In this document: in pieces, positions 1 through 7,418 of the stretch
Numbering within the stretch: the stretch's first letter is position 1
Layout of the letters: each line of letters starts with the position of its first letter
Source: Bifidobacterium pullorum subsp. saeculare
Lineage (GTDB): Bacteria; Actinomycetota; Actinomycetes; Actinomycetales; Bifidobacteriaceae
NCBI RefSeq assembly: GCF_016899725.1
Contig: NZ_JACLYU010000006.1
Span: 1 to 64,000, forward strand
DNA: 64,000 bases
Direction: 5' to 3'
Program-made: the position numbers and the translations under genes
The notes under the pieces: generated by a model
Told to the model about the DNA's origin: nothing
Seen by the model: only the letters and a program-made list of their open reading frames with translations
Database searches by the model: none

Positions 1-80
1 GGATAGGGATGGGGATGGGACTGAGATGGGGATGGGAGGGCGTCGGACTGGCGACGGACGGGCGACGGGGAGTGGCGTCA

Positions 81-382
81 ATGCACAGCTGTGCATCAAG
101 TGACCGCGAACGGCGTCCCCCTATGCACAGCTGTGTACAGAAGGACTCGCCACCCCAATCCGCCAATGCACAGCTGTGCATGCAAGGATGCAAGGCCCCT
201 GTCAGCCGATGCACAGCTGTGCATCCGATGGTCACGAGCAACGTCCAGCCATGCACAGCTGTGCATGGAATGGCCATGGGGAGGCCGAGCGCCGGCGTGT
301 CATGACCATTGCATGCACAGCCTTGGCTGGGAACGTCCCGCCATGCACAGCCTCTTGGCTGGGAACGTCCCGCCATGCACAG
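81..382. repeat. Array of 16-bp palindromes at ~42.5-bp period
   Basis: The perfect palindrome ATGCACAGCTGTGCAT occurs at 81-96, 166-181, 209-224 and 251-266, with a slightly changed copy at 123-138 (ends GTAC). Start-to-start distances are 42, 43, 43 and 42 bp, close to four helical turns. Three half copies (ATGCACAG) follow at 313, 343 and 375, the last two preceded by the same block GGAACGTCCCGCC, a variant of which also precedes the copy at 251. No credible gene lies in 1-394: the open frames here differ from copy to copy and only repeat translations of the palindrome. The array lies beyond the 3' end of the lacI-type gene. Function unknown; multi-site operator, structured RNA or dispersed element are all possible. 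Confidence 0.85.
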
Positions 383-394
383 GCCGACACGCGG

Positions 395-1519
395 TTATGG
401 CAGCACAGGTGGCACAGACTCCTTGTCTACGATTCGGCAGCGCAGACCGACCGACAGAGCACCATCAGAGCCCAACGCACCAGCCGCAGCCGAGACATCG
501 GACGAGACCGCCGAAGCACCAACCGCACCCTCGCCCCCGGCCTCGACCAATGCCCCGTGATCTGGCAGGACGCCCTGCACCGCGTCGGGGCCGTCGATCA
601 TGGACACCACGCGCAGCACGCCCAGGAAACCCATGTCGTAGTGCGGCAGCTCCACGGTGGTCAGGGCCGGCCGCAGCACGGAGGCGATGAACGGCTGGTT
701 GTCCACGCCGATCACGGCCAGGTCACTGCCGACGCGTAGGCCGCGCGCCTGGGCCGCCTCGTAGACCGCGGGGGCGCGCACATCGTTGAAGCAGAACACA
801 CCGTCCGGCTTGAGCTCGTCGAGCATGTGCCCCGCCCGTTCGCCGGCGTTCACGTTCTCGGTGGCGTTGACCACCAGCGCCGGGTCGAAGCCGATATCGG
901 CCTCGTCGAGCGCCTGGCGGTAGCCTTCGAGGCGTTCGTCTTGGGCGAGGATATGCGTTTCCGAACCGAAGTAGACGATGCGCCGGCATCCCGCCGCGAT
1001 GAGCCGCGCCGTGGCGTCGCGCCCGATGAGCCGTTCGTCCGGGTAGAGGGAGGGCGCCTGTCCGTCCTCGTCCTCGCCGTCGACGACGACCGTGGGGGCA
1101 TCGCGCAGTTCCGCCGGCAGTGGAACCCGCCGGTGGTACATAAGCGCGTAGAGGTAGCCGTCCACCTGGTGGCTGCGCAGCGTGGCGATCTGCTCGCGCT
1201 CCAGCTCGCGGTCGTTGCCGGTGCTCACCACCAGCAGGATGTAGCCCAGGCGCCGGGCGGCGTCCTGCGCGCCCAGCATGATCGCGCCGGCGTACGGCGT
1301 GGTGGCGATCTCGTCGGTGATGAAGCCCAGCACATGGGACCGTCGCATCCGAAGGGTGCGGGCCACGGAGTTCGGTTCGTACCCGAGTTCCTTGGCGGTC
1401 GCGAGGACCCGTCGCACCATGCGCTCGCTCACGCGGTTGCCGGTTTTGCCGTTGAACACCAGTGACACGGTGCATACGGATACGCCGGCTTGGCGGGCGA
1501 TGTCCTTCATCGAAACCAT
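395..1519 (-). CDS. LacI-family transcriptional regulator
   Basis: A 374-residue LacI/GalR-type repressor. Residues 4-27 form the DNA-binding helix-turn-helix (MKDIARQAGVSVCTVSLVFN), followed by the hinge and a periplasmic-binding-protein-like effector domain to about residue 325. The last ~45 residues are a low-complexity Ala/Ser/Gly tail that is unusual for the family. The start has a strong AGGAAGGAA Shine-Dalgarno 4 nt upstream, and a TATAAT hexamer lies at 1552-1557. It sits at the end of a same-strand sugar-transport locus, and a LacI-type palindrome overlaps the promoter of the binding-protein gene at 6276-6291, so it very likely controls that locus. The effector sugar cannot be told from the sequence. 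Confidence 0.93.
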   Translation of the reverse strand: MVSMKDIARQAGVSVCTVSLVFNGKTGNRVSERMVRRVLATAKELGYEPNSVARTLRMRRSHVLGFITDEIATTPYAGAIMLGAQDAARRLGYILLVVSTGNDRELEREQIATLRSHQVDGYLYALMYHRRVPLPAELRDAPTVVVDGEDEDGQAPSLYPDERLIGRDATARLIAAGCRRIVYFGSETHILAQDERLEGYRQALDEADIGFDPALVVNATENVNAGERAGHMLDELKPDGVFCFNDVRAPAVYEAAQARGLRVGSDLAVIGVDNQPFIASVLRPALTTVELPHYDMGFLGVLRVVSMIDGPDAVQGVLPDHGALVEAGGEGAVGASAVSSDVSAAAGALGSDGALSVGLRCRIVDKESVPPVLP

Positions 1520-1596
1520 GGCGTTCCTTCCTCAGGCCGGCGTGCGTCCATATTATAGGTGCCTCGGTGGGAGTCCCGATGAGTGCCCCGGAGCCC

Positions 1597-2244
1597 TCAC
1601 AGGCGGCGGCCATCGGCGCGGACCATCCCCGGCAGCCGGCCAAAGACGGATGCCACGTACTCGGCCACCAGGATCGGCGCCGAGACGCCGAACACCATGA
1701 GGATGCCGGGCCACATGGCCCATGCGCACACCGTGACCAGGAACAGCACCACGAGGATCAGGCTGCACGCCGGCCGGGCCACCACCATCTGCAGGGCCAT
1801 GCGCGCCGCCCACCGGTTCGATTCGGCGAAATTGGCGCGCACCGCCCAGGACAGCATGGTGAACAGGCCCCAGCACACGAGCGCGACCAGCAGCACGCCG
1901 GACGAGGCGTAGCCGGCCGGGCCCATGTCATTGTGCAGCACCAGCCAGTAGGCGTAGCCGAGCGCCGCCCACACCGCCGCCGTGGCCCAGCCGAACAGGT
2001 TCGCGGACCTGAGCTCGGCGCGCCATGCGGCGTGGAACGCGCACCAGGTCTCGCGCACCGTCCAGCCGCGGTCTGCCGACAGCAGCCACGAGCGGTAGGT
2101 GGCGTAGGCCGCGGCGATGGAGGGGAAAAGCCCTCCGACCACCAATCCCAGCAGTGTGTGAGCGATGAGGGCCACGTTGACGACGAACACCGTGAGGATA
2201 CCCCTGCAGAAGCGTTCGTAGCCGATGGCGAAGGAACCAAGCAT
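1597..2244 (-). CDS. DUF624 (YesV/YteU-like) membrane protein
   Basis: A 215-residue polytopic membrane protein with about five hydrophobic segments (roughly residues 15-45, 85-105, 115-140, 150-175 and 175-200). Size, the GLFPSIAAAYATYR segment early in the chain and its position beside LplB/LplC-type permeases match the DUF624 family, small proteins of unknown role that accompany sugar ABC transporters. The start is supported by a GGAAAGGACGGAAGGT purine-rich ribosome site immediately upstream. It lies between the regulator and the permeases on the same strand, so it probably belongs to the same transcription unit. No enzymatic motif is visible. Confidence 0.8.
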   Translation of the reverse strand: MLGSFAIGYERFCRGILTVFVVNVALIAHTLLGLVVGGLFPSIAAAYATYRSWLLSADRGWTVRETWCAFHAAWRAELRSANLFGWATAAVWAALGYAYWLVLHNDMGPAGYASSGVLLVALVCWGLFTMLSWAVRANFAESNRWAARMALQMVVARPACSLILVVLFLVTVCAWAMWPGILMVFGVSAPILVAEYVASVFGRLPGMVRADGRRL

Positions 2245-2269
2245 ACCTTCCGTCCTTTCCGATGCGCGG

Positions 2270-2345
2270 TGCGGTCCGTGGGTGGGGCCCGTGGGTCGGG
2301 TCCGTGGGCCGTGGATCGAGTCCGTGGGTGGAGCCGTGTCAGGCC
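2270..2345. repeat. Degenerate GTCCGTGGG short repeat
   Basis: The 155-bp gap between the DUF624 gene and the downstream-strand permease holds four to five imperfect copies of (G)TCCGTGGGTGG or its relatives. It resembles slippage-grown sequence; no promoter was recognised inside it. Confidence 0.6.
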
Positions 2346-2399
2346 GTGGGGTCGGCCGGCCGCGATGGGCGGCCGGCCAGGCCCGTGGCCGCCTGATGC

Positions 2400-3353
2400 T
2401 CAGCCCTTGACGGCGCCGAGCATCACGCCCTTGTTGAAGTACTTCTGCATGAACGGGTACAGCACCAGCAGCGGCAGCGTGGAGACGATGATGATGCCGA
2501 ACTTGATCTGGTCGGCGGCCTGCTGCTGCGCGGCCGCGTTGACGTTCGTGCCGGTGCCCTGCGCCACCAGCAGCAGCTGCTGGAGCACCACCTGCAACGG
2601 CTGCTTGCGGTCGTCGGTGATGTAGATAAGGCCCGTCATGAAGTCGTTCCAGTGGCCGACGAAGTAGTACAGGCCGATCACCGCCAGGATCGCGGCGCTC
2701 AGCGGGAGCACGATCTTGAAGAAGTAGCCGAAGTAGCTCAGGCCGTCGATCTGGGCCGCGTCATGCAGCTCCTCGGGGATGGAGGTCTCGAAGAACGAGC
2801 GGGCCACGATCACGTTGTACACGCTCACCGCGCCGGGCAGGATGAACACCCACATGGTGTTGTTGATGCCGAGCGACTTGTAGAGCAGGTAGTTCGGGAT
2901 CAGGCCGCCGGCGATGAACATGGTCACGGTGAACAGGAACATGATCACGCGGCGCGGCTTGAACTCGCGCCGGGACAGCGCGAAGGCGCACGGGATGGTC
3001 ACGGCCATGTTCACGGCGGTGCCGACCACCGAGTAGATAATCGTGTTGAGGTAGCCCTGCCAGATGCGGTTGTTGGAGAACACCTTCTCGTAGCCGACGA
3101 AGGTCACGTCCTTGGGCAGGAGCGTCACATTGCCGGCCGCCACCGCGTTCGGATTGGAGAACGAGGCGATCACGACGAACCACAGGGGGTAGAGCACGGC
3201 GAGCACGACGAGCAGCAGCAGGACGTCGATGACGATGGTCACCACCCAGTCGCCGGGCGTCTTCTTCTGGCGCACATGCTTGTTCCACGGGATGTCGCCG
3301 CTGCCGGAGCCGGCGACCTTCGGGGCGAGCGCCCCGGCTGTTGTTGCGGACAT
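2400..3353 (-). CDS. Carbohydrate ABC transporter permease, LplC/YtcP type
   Basis: A 317-residue inner-membrane permease of the binding-protein-dependent sugar importer class (MalG-like half). Six membrane segments are visible, the first at about residues 38-62. The cytoplasmic EAA loop that contacts the ATPase is at about residues 194-215 (EELHDAAQIDG followed by FKIVLPLS). The C-terminus ends FNKGVMLGAVKG, a typical LplC/YtcP ending. A GGAGGAA ribosome site sits 6 nt before the ATG. It lies 12 bp after the partner permease, so the two are cotranscribed. No ATPase gene is in this locus; as usual for such systems, a shared MsiK-type ATPase encoded elsewhere is presumed. Confidence 0.93.
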   Translation of the reverse strand: MSATTAGALAPKVAGSGSGDIPWNKHVRQKKTPGDWVVTIVIDVLLLLVVLAVLYPLWFVVIASFSNPNAVAAGNVTLLPKDVTFVGYEKVFSNNRIWQGYLNTIIYSVVGTAVNMAVTIPCAFALSRREFKPRRVIMFLFTVTMFIAGGLIPNYLLYKSLGINNTMWVFILPGAVSVYNVIVARSFFETSIPEELHDAAQIDGLSYFGYFFKIVLPLSAAILAVIGLYYFVGHWNDFMTGLIYITDDRKQPLQVVLQQLLLVAQGTGTNVNAAAQQQAADQIKFGIIIVSTLPLLVLYPFMQKYFNKGVMLGAVKG

Positions 3354-3365
3354 GATGGATTCCTC

Positions 3366-4328
3366 CTAGAAGATGCTCGAGTCCGAGACCCGCTTGGCGA
3401 TGGCGTTCGCGGTGATGAGGAACAGGAAGTTGATGACGGTGTTGAACAGACCGATGGCCGTGGAGTACGAATACTGGCCGTTGAGAATACCGATCTTGTA
3501 CGTGTAGGTGGAGATGACCTCGGTGGCCGGCATGTTCAACGCGTTCTGCATGAGGTAGATCTTGTCGAAGCCCACGTTGAGCACGGAGCCCATGTTCATG
3601 ATGAGCAGGATGGAGCAGGTCGGCAGGATCGCGGGGAAGTCCACGTAGCGGATGAGCTGCAGTCGGCCGGCGCCGTCGATCTTCGCCGCCTCGTACAGCG
3701 AGGTGTCCACGCCGGCGAGCGCGGCCAGGTAGATGATGGAGTTCCATCCCACGTGCTGCCAGACCTCGGAGATCCAGTAGACGGCGGTGATGGCGCTGGT
3801 GCTGCCCATCAGGGATTCGTCGCCCAGGAAGCGGCCGATGATGCCGGAGCCCGGGGTCAGGAAGATGTTGAGCATGGAGACGATGACCACGACCGAGATG
3901 AAGTGCGGCATGTAGGTGACCGTCTGCACGAAGCCCTTGACCTTCTTCGAGCCGATCTGGTTGATGAGCAGGGCCAGGATGATCGGGCAGATGAAGCCCA
4001 TGACCAGCGTCCACAGCGAGATGCGGATCGTGTTGACCATGATCTCACCGAACAACGGGTTGTGGAAGAAGTCGAGGAAGTACTGGAAGCCGACGAATGT
4101 GCCGCCGGTCAGACCCTTGGAAGGCTCGAACTCACGGAAGGCGAGCTGGATGCCCCACATCGGCACGTACGCGAACAACGCGACGAAGAACAAAGCGGGG
4201 GCGCACAGCAGCCACAGCTGCCAGTAGCGCTGGAAATGATCGGCAAGCCGGTCCAGGATGCCGCGCTTGCGGCGCGGCTCCATGGCGGCGGCGCGGCCAC
4301 GCGCGGCGTGCGCGGTGGAGATTGCCAT
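3366..4328 (-). CDS. Carbohydrate ABC transporter permease, LplB type
   Basis: A 320-residue permease forming the second transmembrane half (MalF-like) of the importer. The EAA loop is at about residues 215-238 (SLYEAAKIDGAGRLQLIRYV). The N-terminal ~25 residues are basic and cytoplasmic, followed by a first membrane span around residues 38-58. I chose the ATG at 4328 because GAAAGG lies 7 nt upstream; an in-frame GTG at 4343 would overlap that ribosome site. It follows the binding-protein gene across a 203-bp gap containing two strong hairpins, which probably reduce permease expression relative to the binding protein. Confidence 0.92.
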   Translation of the reverse strand: MAISTAHAARGRAAAMEPRRKRGILDRLADHFQRYWQLWLLCAPALFFVALFAYVPMWGIQLAFREFEPSKGLTGGTFVGFQYFLDFFHNPLFGEIMVNTIRISLWTLVMGFICPIILALLINQIGSKKVKGFVQTVTYMPHFISVVVIVSMLNIFLTPGSGIIGRFLGDESLMGSTSAITAVYWISEVWQHVGWNSIIYLAALAGVDTSLYEAAKIDGAGRLQLIRYVDFPAILPTCSILLIMNMGSVLNVGFDKIYLMQNALNMPATEVISTYTYKIGILNGQYSYSTAIGLFNTVINFLFLITANAIAKRVSDSSIF

Positions 4329-4454
4329 GATAGTGCCTTTCACGACGATGGGAACGGTGGATGGGGCCGTCCCCGCCCGGATCCTCGCGGTGCGGGTTCC
4401 GGGCGGGGCGCGGACCCCGGGAAAGGGAAAGGAAAAGGAAGGGAAGGAATCGAC

Positions 4455-4523
4455 CTCCGGCGCACGGTCTGCGGCGCCGGAGACGTGGCCGCGGGGCGCC
4501 GCGCCGGTGGCGGCGCCCCGCGG
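4455..4523 (-). terminator. Tandem hairpins between binding-protein and permease genes
   Basis: Two GC-rich hairpins follow the stop of the solute-binding-protein gene: a 14-bp stem (4489-4502 with 4510-4523, 7-nt loop) and a 9-bp stem (4455-4463 with 4473-4481). Neither is followed by a U tract. Such intercistronic hairpins commonly protect the upstream message or attenuate read-through; either role is inferred. Confidence 0.6.
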
Positions 4524-4531
4524 CGGTCAGG

Positions 4532-6139
4532 TCACTTGGTGTACTCGTCGTACCACTTCTGCCAGATCTTGATGTTCTCCTCAAGACCCAGGCTCGGCTC
4601 GCTGACCTTCTTCACGTAGTCGTCCCACTCGTTCTCGACGCCGCCGGATTGCACCCACTTGGCGAGCTGGTTGTTCGCGTAGTTGGAGATGGCGGTGTTG
4701 TTGTTCTGCAGGGTGTTGGTGTCCTCCGTGTCGGGGCGCACGTAGACCGGGATCACGTCCTTGATCGGATCGACGCGGTCGCGGGCCTCGCGCACGGCCT
4801 GGTCGGAGGCGGTGACCTGGTCGGCGTTGGTGTCGTTGACGATGGTCACATCATCGCGGATCCAGCCGCCGAAGCGGTCCTGCAGGGCGACGGCGCGGGT
4901 GTCCGGATACTCGGCGTACGCCTTCTCCATATTGATGGTGTAGGTGTGGTCGCCGTCATCGGAGACGATGTCGGGGATGGAACCGAAGTAACCGGCCACG
5001 GAAAGCTTCTCGCTGTACATGGCGTTGATGACCTTGTAGATCGCATCCTTGTTGGCGGCCTTCGGGTTGACGGACAGGCCGGAGCCGGAGTACGCCCAGC
5101 GGGCGGCGTCCTGCGAGTAGTCCCACTTGACCTGGCTGTCCGGGGTGGAGGCGTCCTTCTTCAGCGGCGGCAGGGTGATGTACTCCTCGCCGAGGGTGTT
5201 GCCGAACTCGGCGTAGTTCGACCAGCCGAAGGAGACGCCGGTCAGCGCGGTCTTGCCGTCGCTGATGGTCTGCGCGCTGTACTGGGAGGCGTCGCGGGTG
5301 AGCACGTCCTTGGGGATCAGGCCCTGGGCGAGCAGCTCGTGCAGGTAGGCGATGACGTCCTTGAGGGTGTCGGAGGTGTAGTAGCTCTTCACGGTGCCGT
5401 TGTCCACGTAGTAACCCTGCTCGGAGGCGCCGCCGCCCATGAAGGCGGTGACCACGCCCTCGGAGTTCATGAGGGTCAGCGGGCTCCACAGGCCAAAGCC
5501 GAGGCTGCGGATGTTCATCGGGATCTCGTCGGCCTTGCCGTTGCCGTTCGGATCCTCGGTCTTGAAGGCCTTGAGCACGGTCTCGAGCTCGTCCCAGGTG
5601 GTCGGGACCTGGAGGCCGAGCTTATCGAGCCAGGTCTTGTTGATGAACATGTGGGTGCCGGAGACCTCGTAGCCCTTGCCGCGGTCGGAGGGCAGCATGG
5701 CGATCTTGTCGCCTTCCTGCACGTACTTCAGGGCGCCGGGCTGCGCGTCGAGGAACTCCTTGACGTTGGGCATCTTGTCCAGGGCGGGCTTGAAGTCATC
5801 GAAGTAATCGGCGTACTTGGCGGCGTCCTGCATGGAGAACAGGCTCAGTCCGATGTCCGGGAACTCGCTGGCGGCCATCTTGGCGCTCTTCTGCTGGCCC
5901 CAGGCGTTGTCGGAGACCTCCTGCCACTTGATCGTACAGTCGCAGGCGGCCTCCAGGTCCTTGGTGTACTGGGTGTCCCGCATGGGGTGGTCCGTCACGT
6001 TGCGGCGGACCATGATGTTGACGATCGGCTTGCCGTTCTCGTCGGTGGTGGCCTCCTGGCTGCTGCAGGCGGCGAGCGGGATCAGCGTGGCCACGGCTGC
6101 GGCGGCCGCAATGATGGTGCGTACACGTCCTCGTGCCAT
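4532..6139 (-). CDS. Extracellular solute-binding lipoprotein of sugar ABC transporter
   Basis: A 535-residue family 1 solute-binding protein. The N-terminus has basic residues, a hydrophobic core and the lipobox LAAC at about residues 22-25, so the mature protein is lipid-anchored outside the membrane. The body carries the usual substrate-binding fold with the KTWLDKLGLQVPTTWDEL segment near residue 175 and an EF-hand-like DPNGNGKADE loop near residue 200, a feature of LipO/YtcQ-type proteins. The start at 6139 is chosen for the signal peptide directly after it and the AAGGAAAG upstream. It is the first gene of the operon and the most expressed by inference. The substrate is unknown; LplBC-DUF624 neighbours often serve complex plant glycans in Firmicutes. 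Confidence 0.93.
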   Translation of the reverse strand: MARGRVRTIIAAAAAVATLIPLAACSSQEATTDENGKPIVNIMVRRNVTDHPMRDTQYTKDLEAACDCTIKWQEVSDNAWGQQKSAKMAASEFPDIGLSLFSMQDAAKYADYFDDFKPALDKMPNVKEFLDAQPGALKYVQEGDKIAMLPSDRGKGYEVSGTHMFINKTWLDKLGLQVPTTWDELETVLKAFKTEDPNGNGKADEIPMNIRSLGFGLWSPLTLMNSEGVVTAFMGGGASEQGYYVDNGTVKSYYTSDTLKDVIAYLHELLAQGLIPKDVLTRDASQYSAQTISDGKTALTGVSFGWSNYAEFGNTLGEEYITLPPLKKDASTPDSQVKWDYSQDAARWAYSGSGLSVNPKAANKDAIYKVINAMYSEKLSVAGYFGSIPDIVSDDGDHTYTINMEKAYAEYPDTRAVALQDRFGGWIRDDVTIVNDTNADQVTASDQAVREARDRVDPIKDVIPVYVRPDTEDTNTLQNNNTAISNYANNQLAKWVQSGGVENEWDDYVKKVSEPSLGLEENIKIWQKWYDEYTK

Positions 6140-6259
6140 CGTTCTTCTTCTTTCCTTGGAATGGACATTTCCTGCCACCGGGGGAAGCGGTCTCGAGCGA
6201 GCCATCAAGCGGACCAGCTGTGTTCCGGCCTCTTCGCCTCGTACGTGGTGACAGGTCAT

Positions 6260-6291
6260 AGTGTATTGCGTTATACGTTTAACGTCAAACG
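6260..6291 (-). promoter_or_regulatory. Promoter with LacI-type operator
   Basis: On the minus strand TTGACG (6283-6288), a 17-bp spacer and TACACT (6260-6265) form a near-consensus sigma-70-type promoter reading into the binding-protein gene. The 16-bp near-perfect palindrome CGTTTGACGTTAAACG at 6276-6291, with the central CG typical of LacI-family sites, covers the -35. It is the likely target of the LacI-type protein encoded at 395-1519. The implied 5' leader is about 110 nt. Confidence 0.8.
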
Positions 6292-6407
6292 ATTTACATG
6301 GGCAGTGCACAGCCCTTGGAATTCCAACGCCTTGCAGCTATCCCCCGGCGTGTCGCACCTTGTGCTCCGGCGCAAAGCAGCCCCACCACCGGCTCCCCGC
6401 CGCCGGC

Positions 6408-7418
6408 TCATGTCTCCATCGTGGCCCAGACGGTGGCGGAGAGGCTCCGGATGGCGGCCCTGGTCGCCTCGGCATCGGCGATCCCCTCGGTCATCACGAT
6501 GAGCACGTAGTCGCCGCGCCGGCCCAAGGCCGCAGTCCCGGTGCCGTCGAACACGTCGGTGGAGCCCGAACCGAAGACGATGGCCGCGTCGTTGTCAACG
6601 CCGGCCGCCTCGCCGGTTTTGTTGGCGACGGCCACGCCGCCGGGCACACCGCCGGGAATCTTCGCGCGCCTCGTCTGGCCGAGCAGCAGCCCGATCATCC
6701 GCTCCGAAGCCTCGCGCGAGACGAGCTGGCCACGGTAGGCAGCGGCCAGAAACCGGCCGGCGTCGGAGGCGCTAGTGCGCTTGGCCTGCACGTCGCCGTC
6801 GAGCACCCCGAGCCATTGGCTGAGATTGACGCTGGCAAAGCCGTGCTCGCGCGCGACGCGGGTGACCACGTCGAAGCCGCGCTCGCCGTCAGAGGCGAGC
6901 ATGCGCACCAGCGTGTTCGTCGCCTCGTTGGAGCTGACGGTGACCATCTGCTCCAGCAGCCGCTCGACCTGCGGTGTGTCGGCGAGCGCGCCGTCGGCGA
7001 TGCGCTGGAACACCGCGAGCATCACATACAGTTTGATGACCGACGCCGCGTAGGCGGCATGGTCGCCGACCGCCAGGCTGGCCCCGGTGACGAGGTCCTC
7101 GATGTACACCTGCCAGGTGCCCTGGTACGTGTCGAGGCCGAGCCGCCCGCCCAGCGCGTCGAGCCGTCGCTGCGCCGCACTCCGCTCGTCCGCTGCGGGC
7201 ACGGCGCCGCGGACGAGCGGTCCGCCGGCCCCGGTCGCCTGCCCGGTCCGCGCCGCCGCAACGCCCGACCGGTCCGCTTCCGGCCGACCGTCGCCAATGC
7301 CCCGGCCGAGGATGCCGACGAGGATTGCGACGACGACGGCCACGGCCACACAGACCGCGGCCACAGCCGGCAGCCAGTGACGCCGGACGGCGCGCCGGTG
7401 ACGCGGGGCGCCCGTCAC
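6408..7418 (-). CDS. Class A beta-lactamase-related serine hydrolase, membrane-anchored
   Basis: A 336-residue protein with a basic N-terminus, a signal anchor at about residues 15-38, a low-complexity linker to ~75 and a class A beta-lactamase-like domain. All three active-site motifs are present: SVIK at 126-129, SSN at 162-164 and KTG at 267-269. No glutamate of the omega-loop type was identified, so a D,D-peptidase or cell-wall amidase role is as likely as beta-lactam hydrolysis. The GTG start at 7418 overlaps the stop of the upstream gene (GTGA), so translation is coupled. The upstream gene encodes a relative that lacks these motifs. Confidence 0.85.
   Translation of the reverse strand: MTGAPRHRRAVRRHWLPAVAAVCVAVAVVVAILVGILGRGIGDGRPEADRSGVAAARTGQATGAGGPLVRGAVPAADERSAAQRRLDALGGRLGLDTYQGTWQVYIEDLVTGASLAVGDHAAYAASVIKLYVMLAVFQRIADGALADTPQVERLLEQMVTVSSNEATNTLVRMLASDGERGFDVVTRVAREHGFASVNLSQWLGVLDGDVQAKRTSASDAGRFLAAAYRGQLVSREASERMIGLLLGQTRRAKIPGGVPGGVAVANKTGEAAGVDNDAAIVFGSGSTDVFDGTGTAALGRRGDYVLIVMTEGIADAEATRAAIRSLSATVWATMET

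Noticed and set aside
9..739. Coding genes in the first 740 bases on the plus strand
   Set aside because: The open frames only translate the palindrome in different phases or run antisense to the LacI-type gene; none has a ribosome site or family motif.
1462..4619. Long plus-strand open frames opposite the ABC transporter genes
   Set aside because: They are antisense shadows of GC-rich genes with His/Arg/Gly-rich composition; the minus-strand frames carry clear family motifs.
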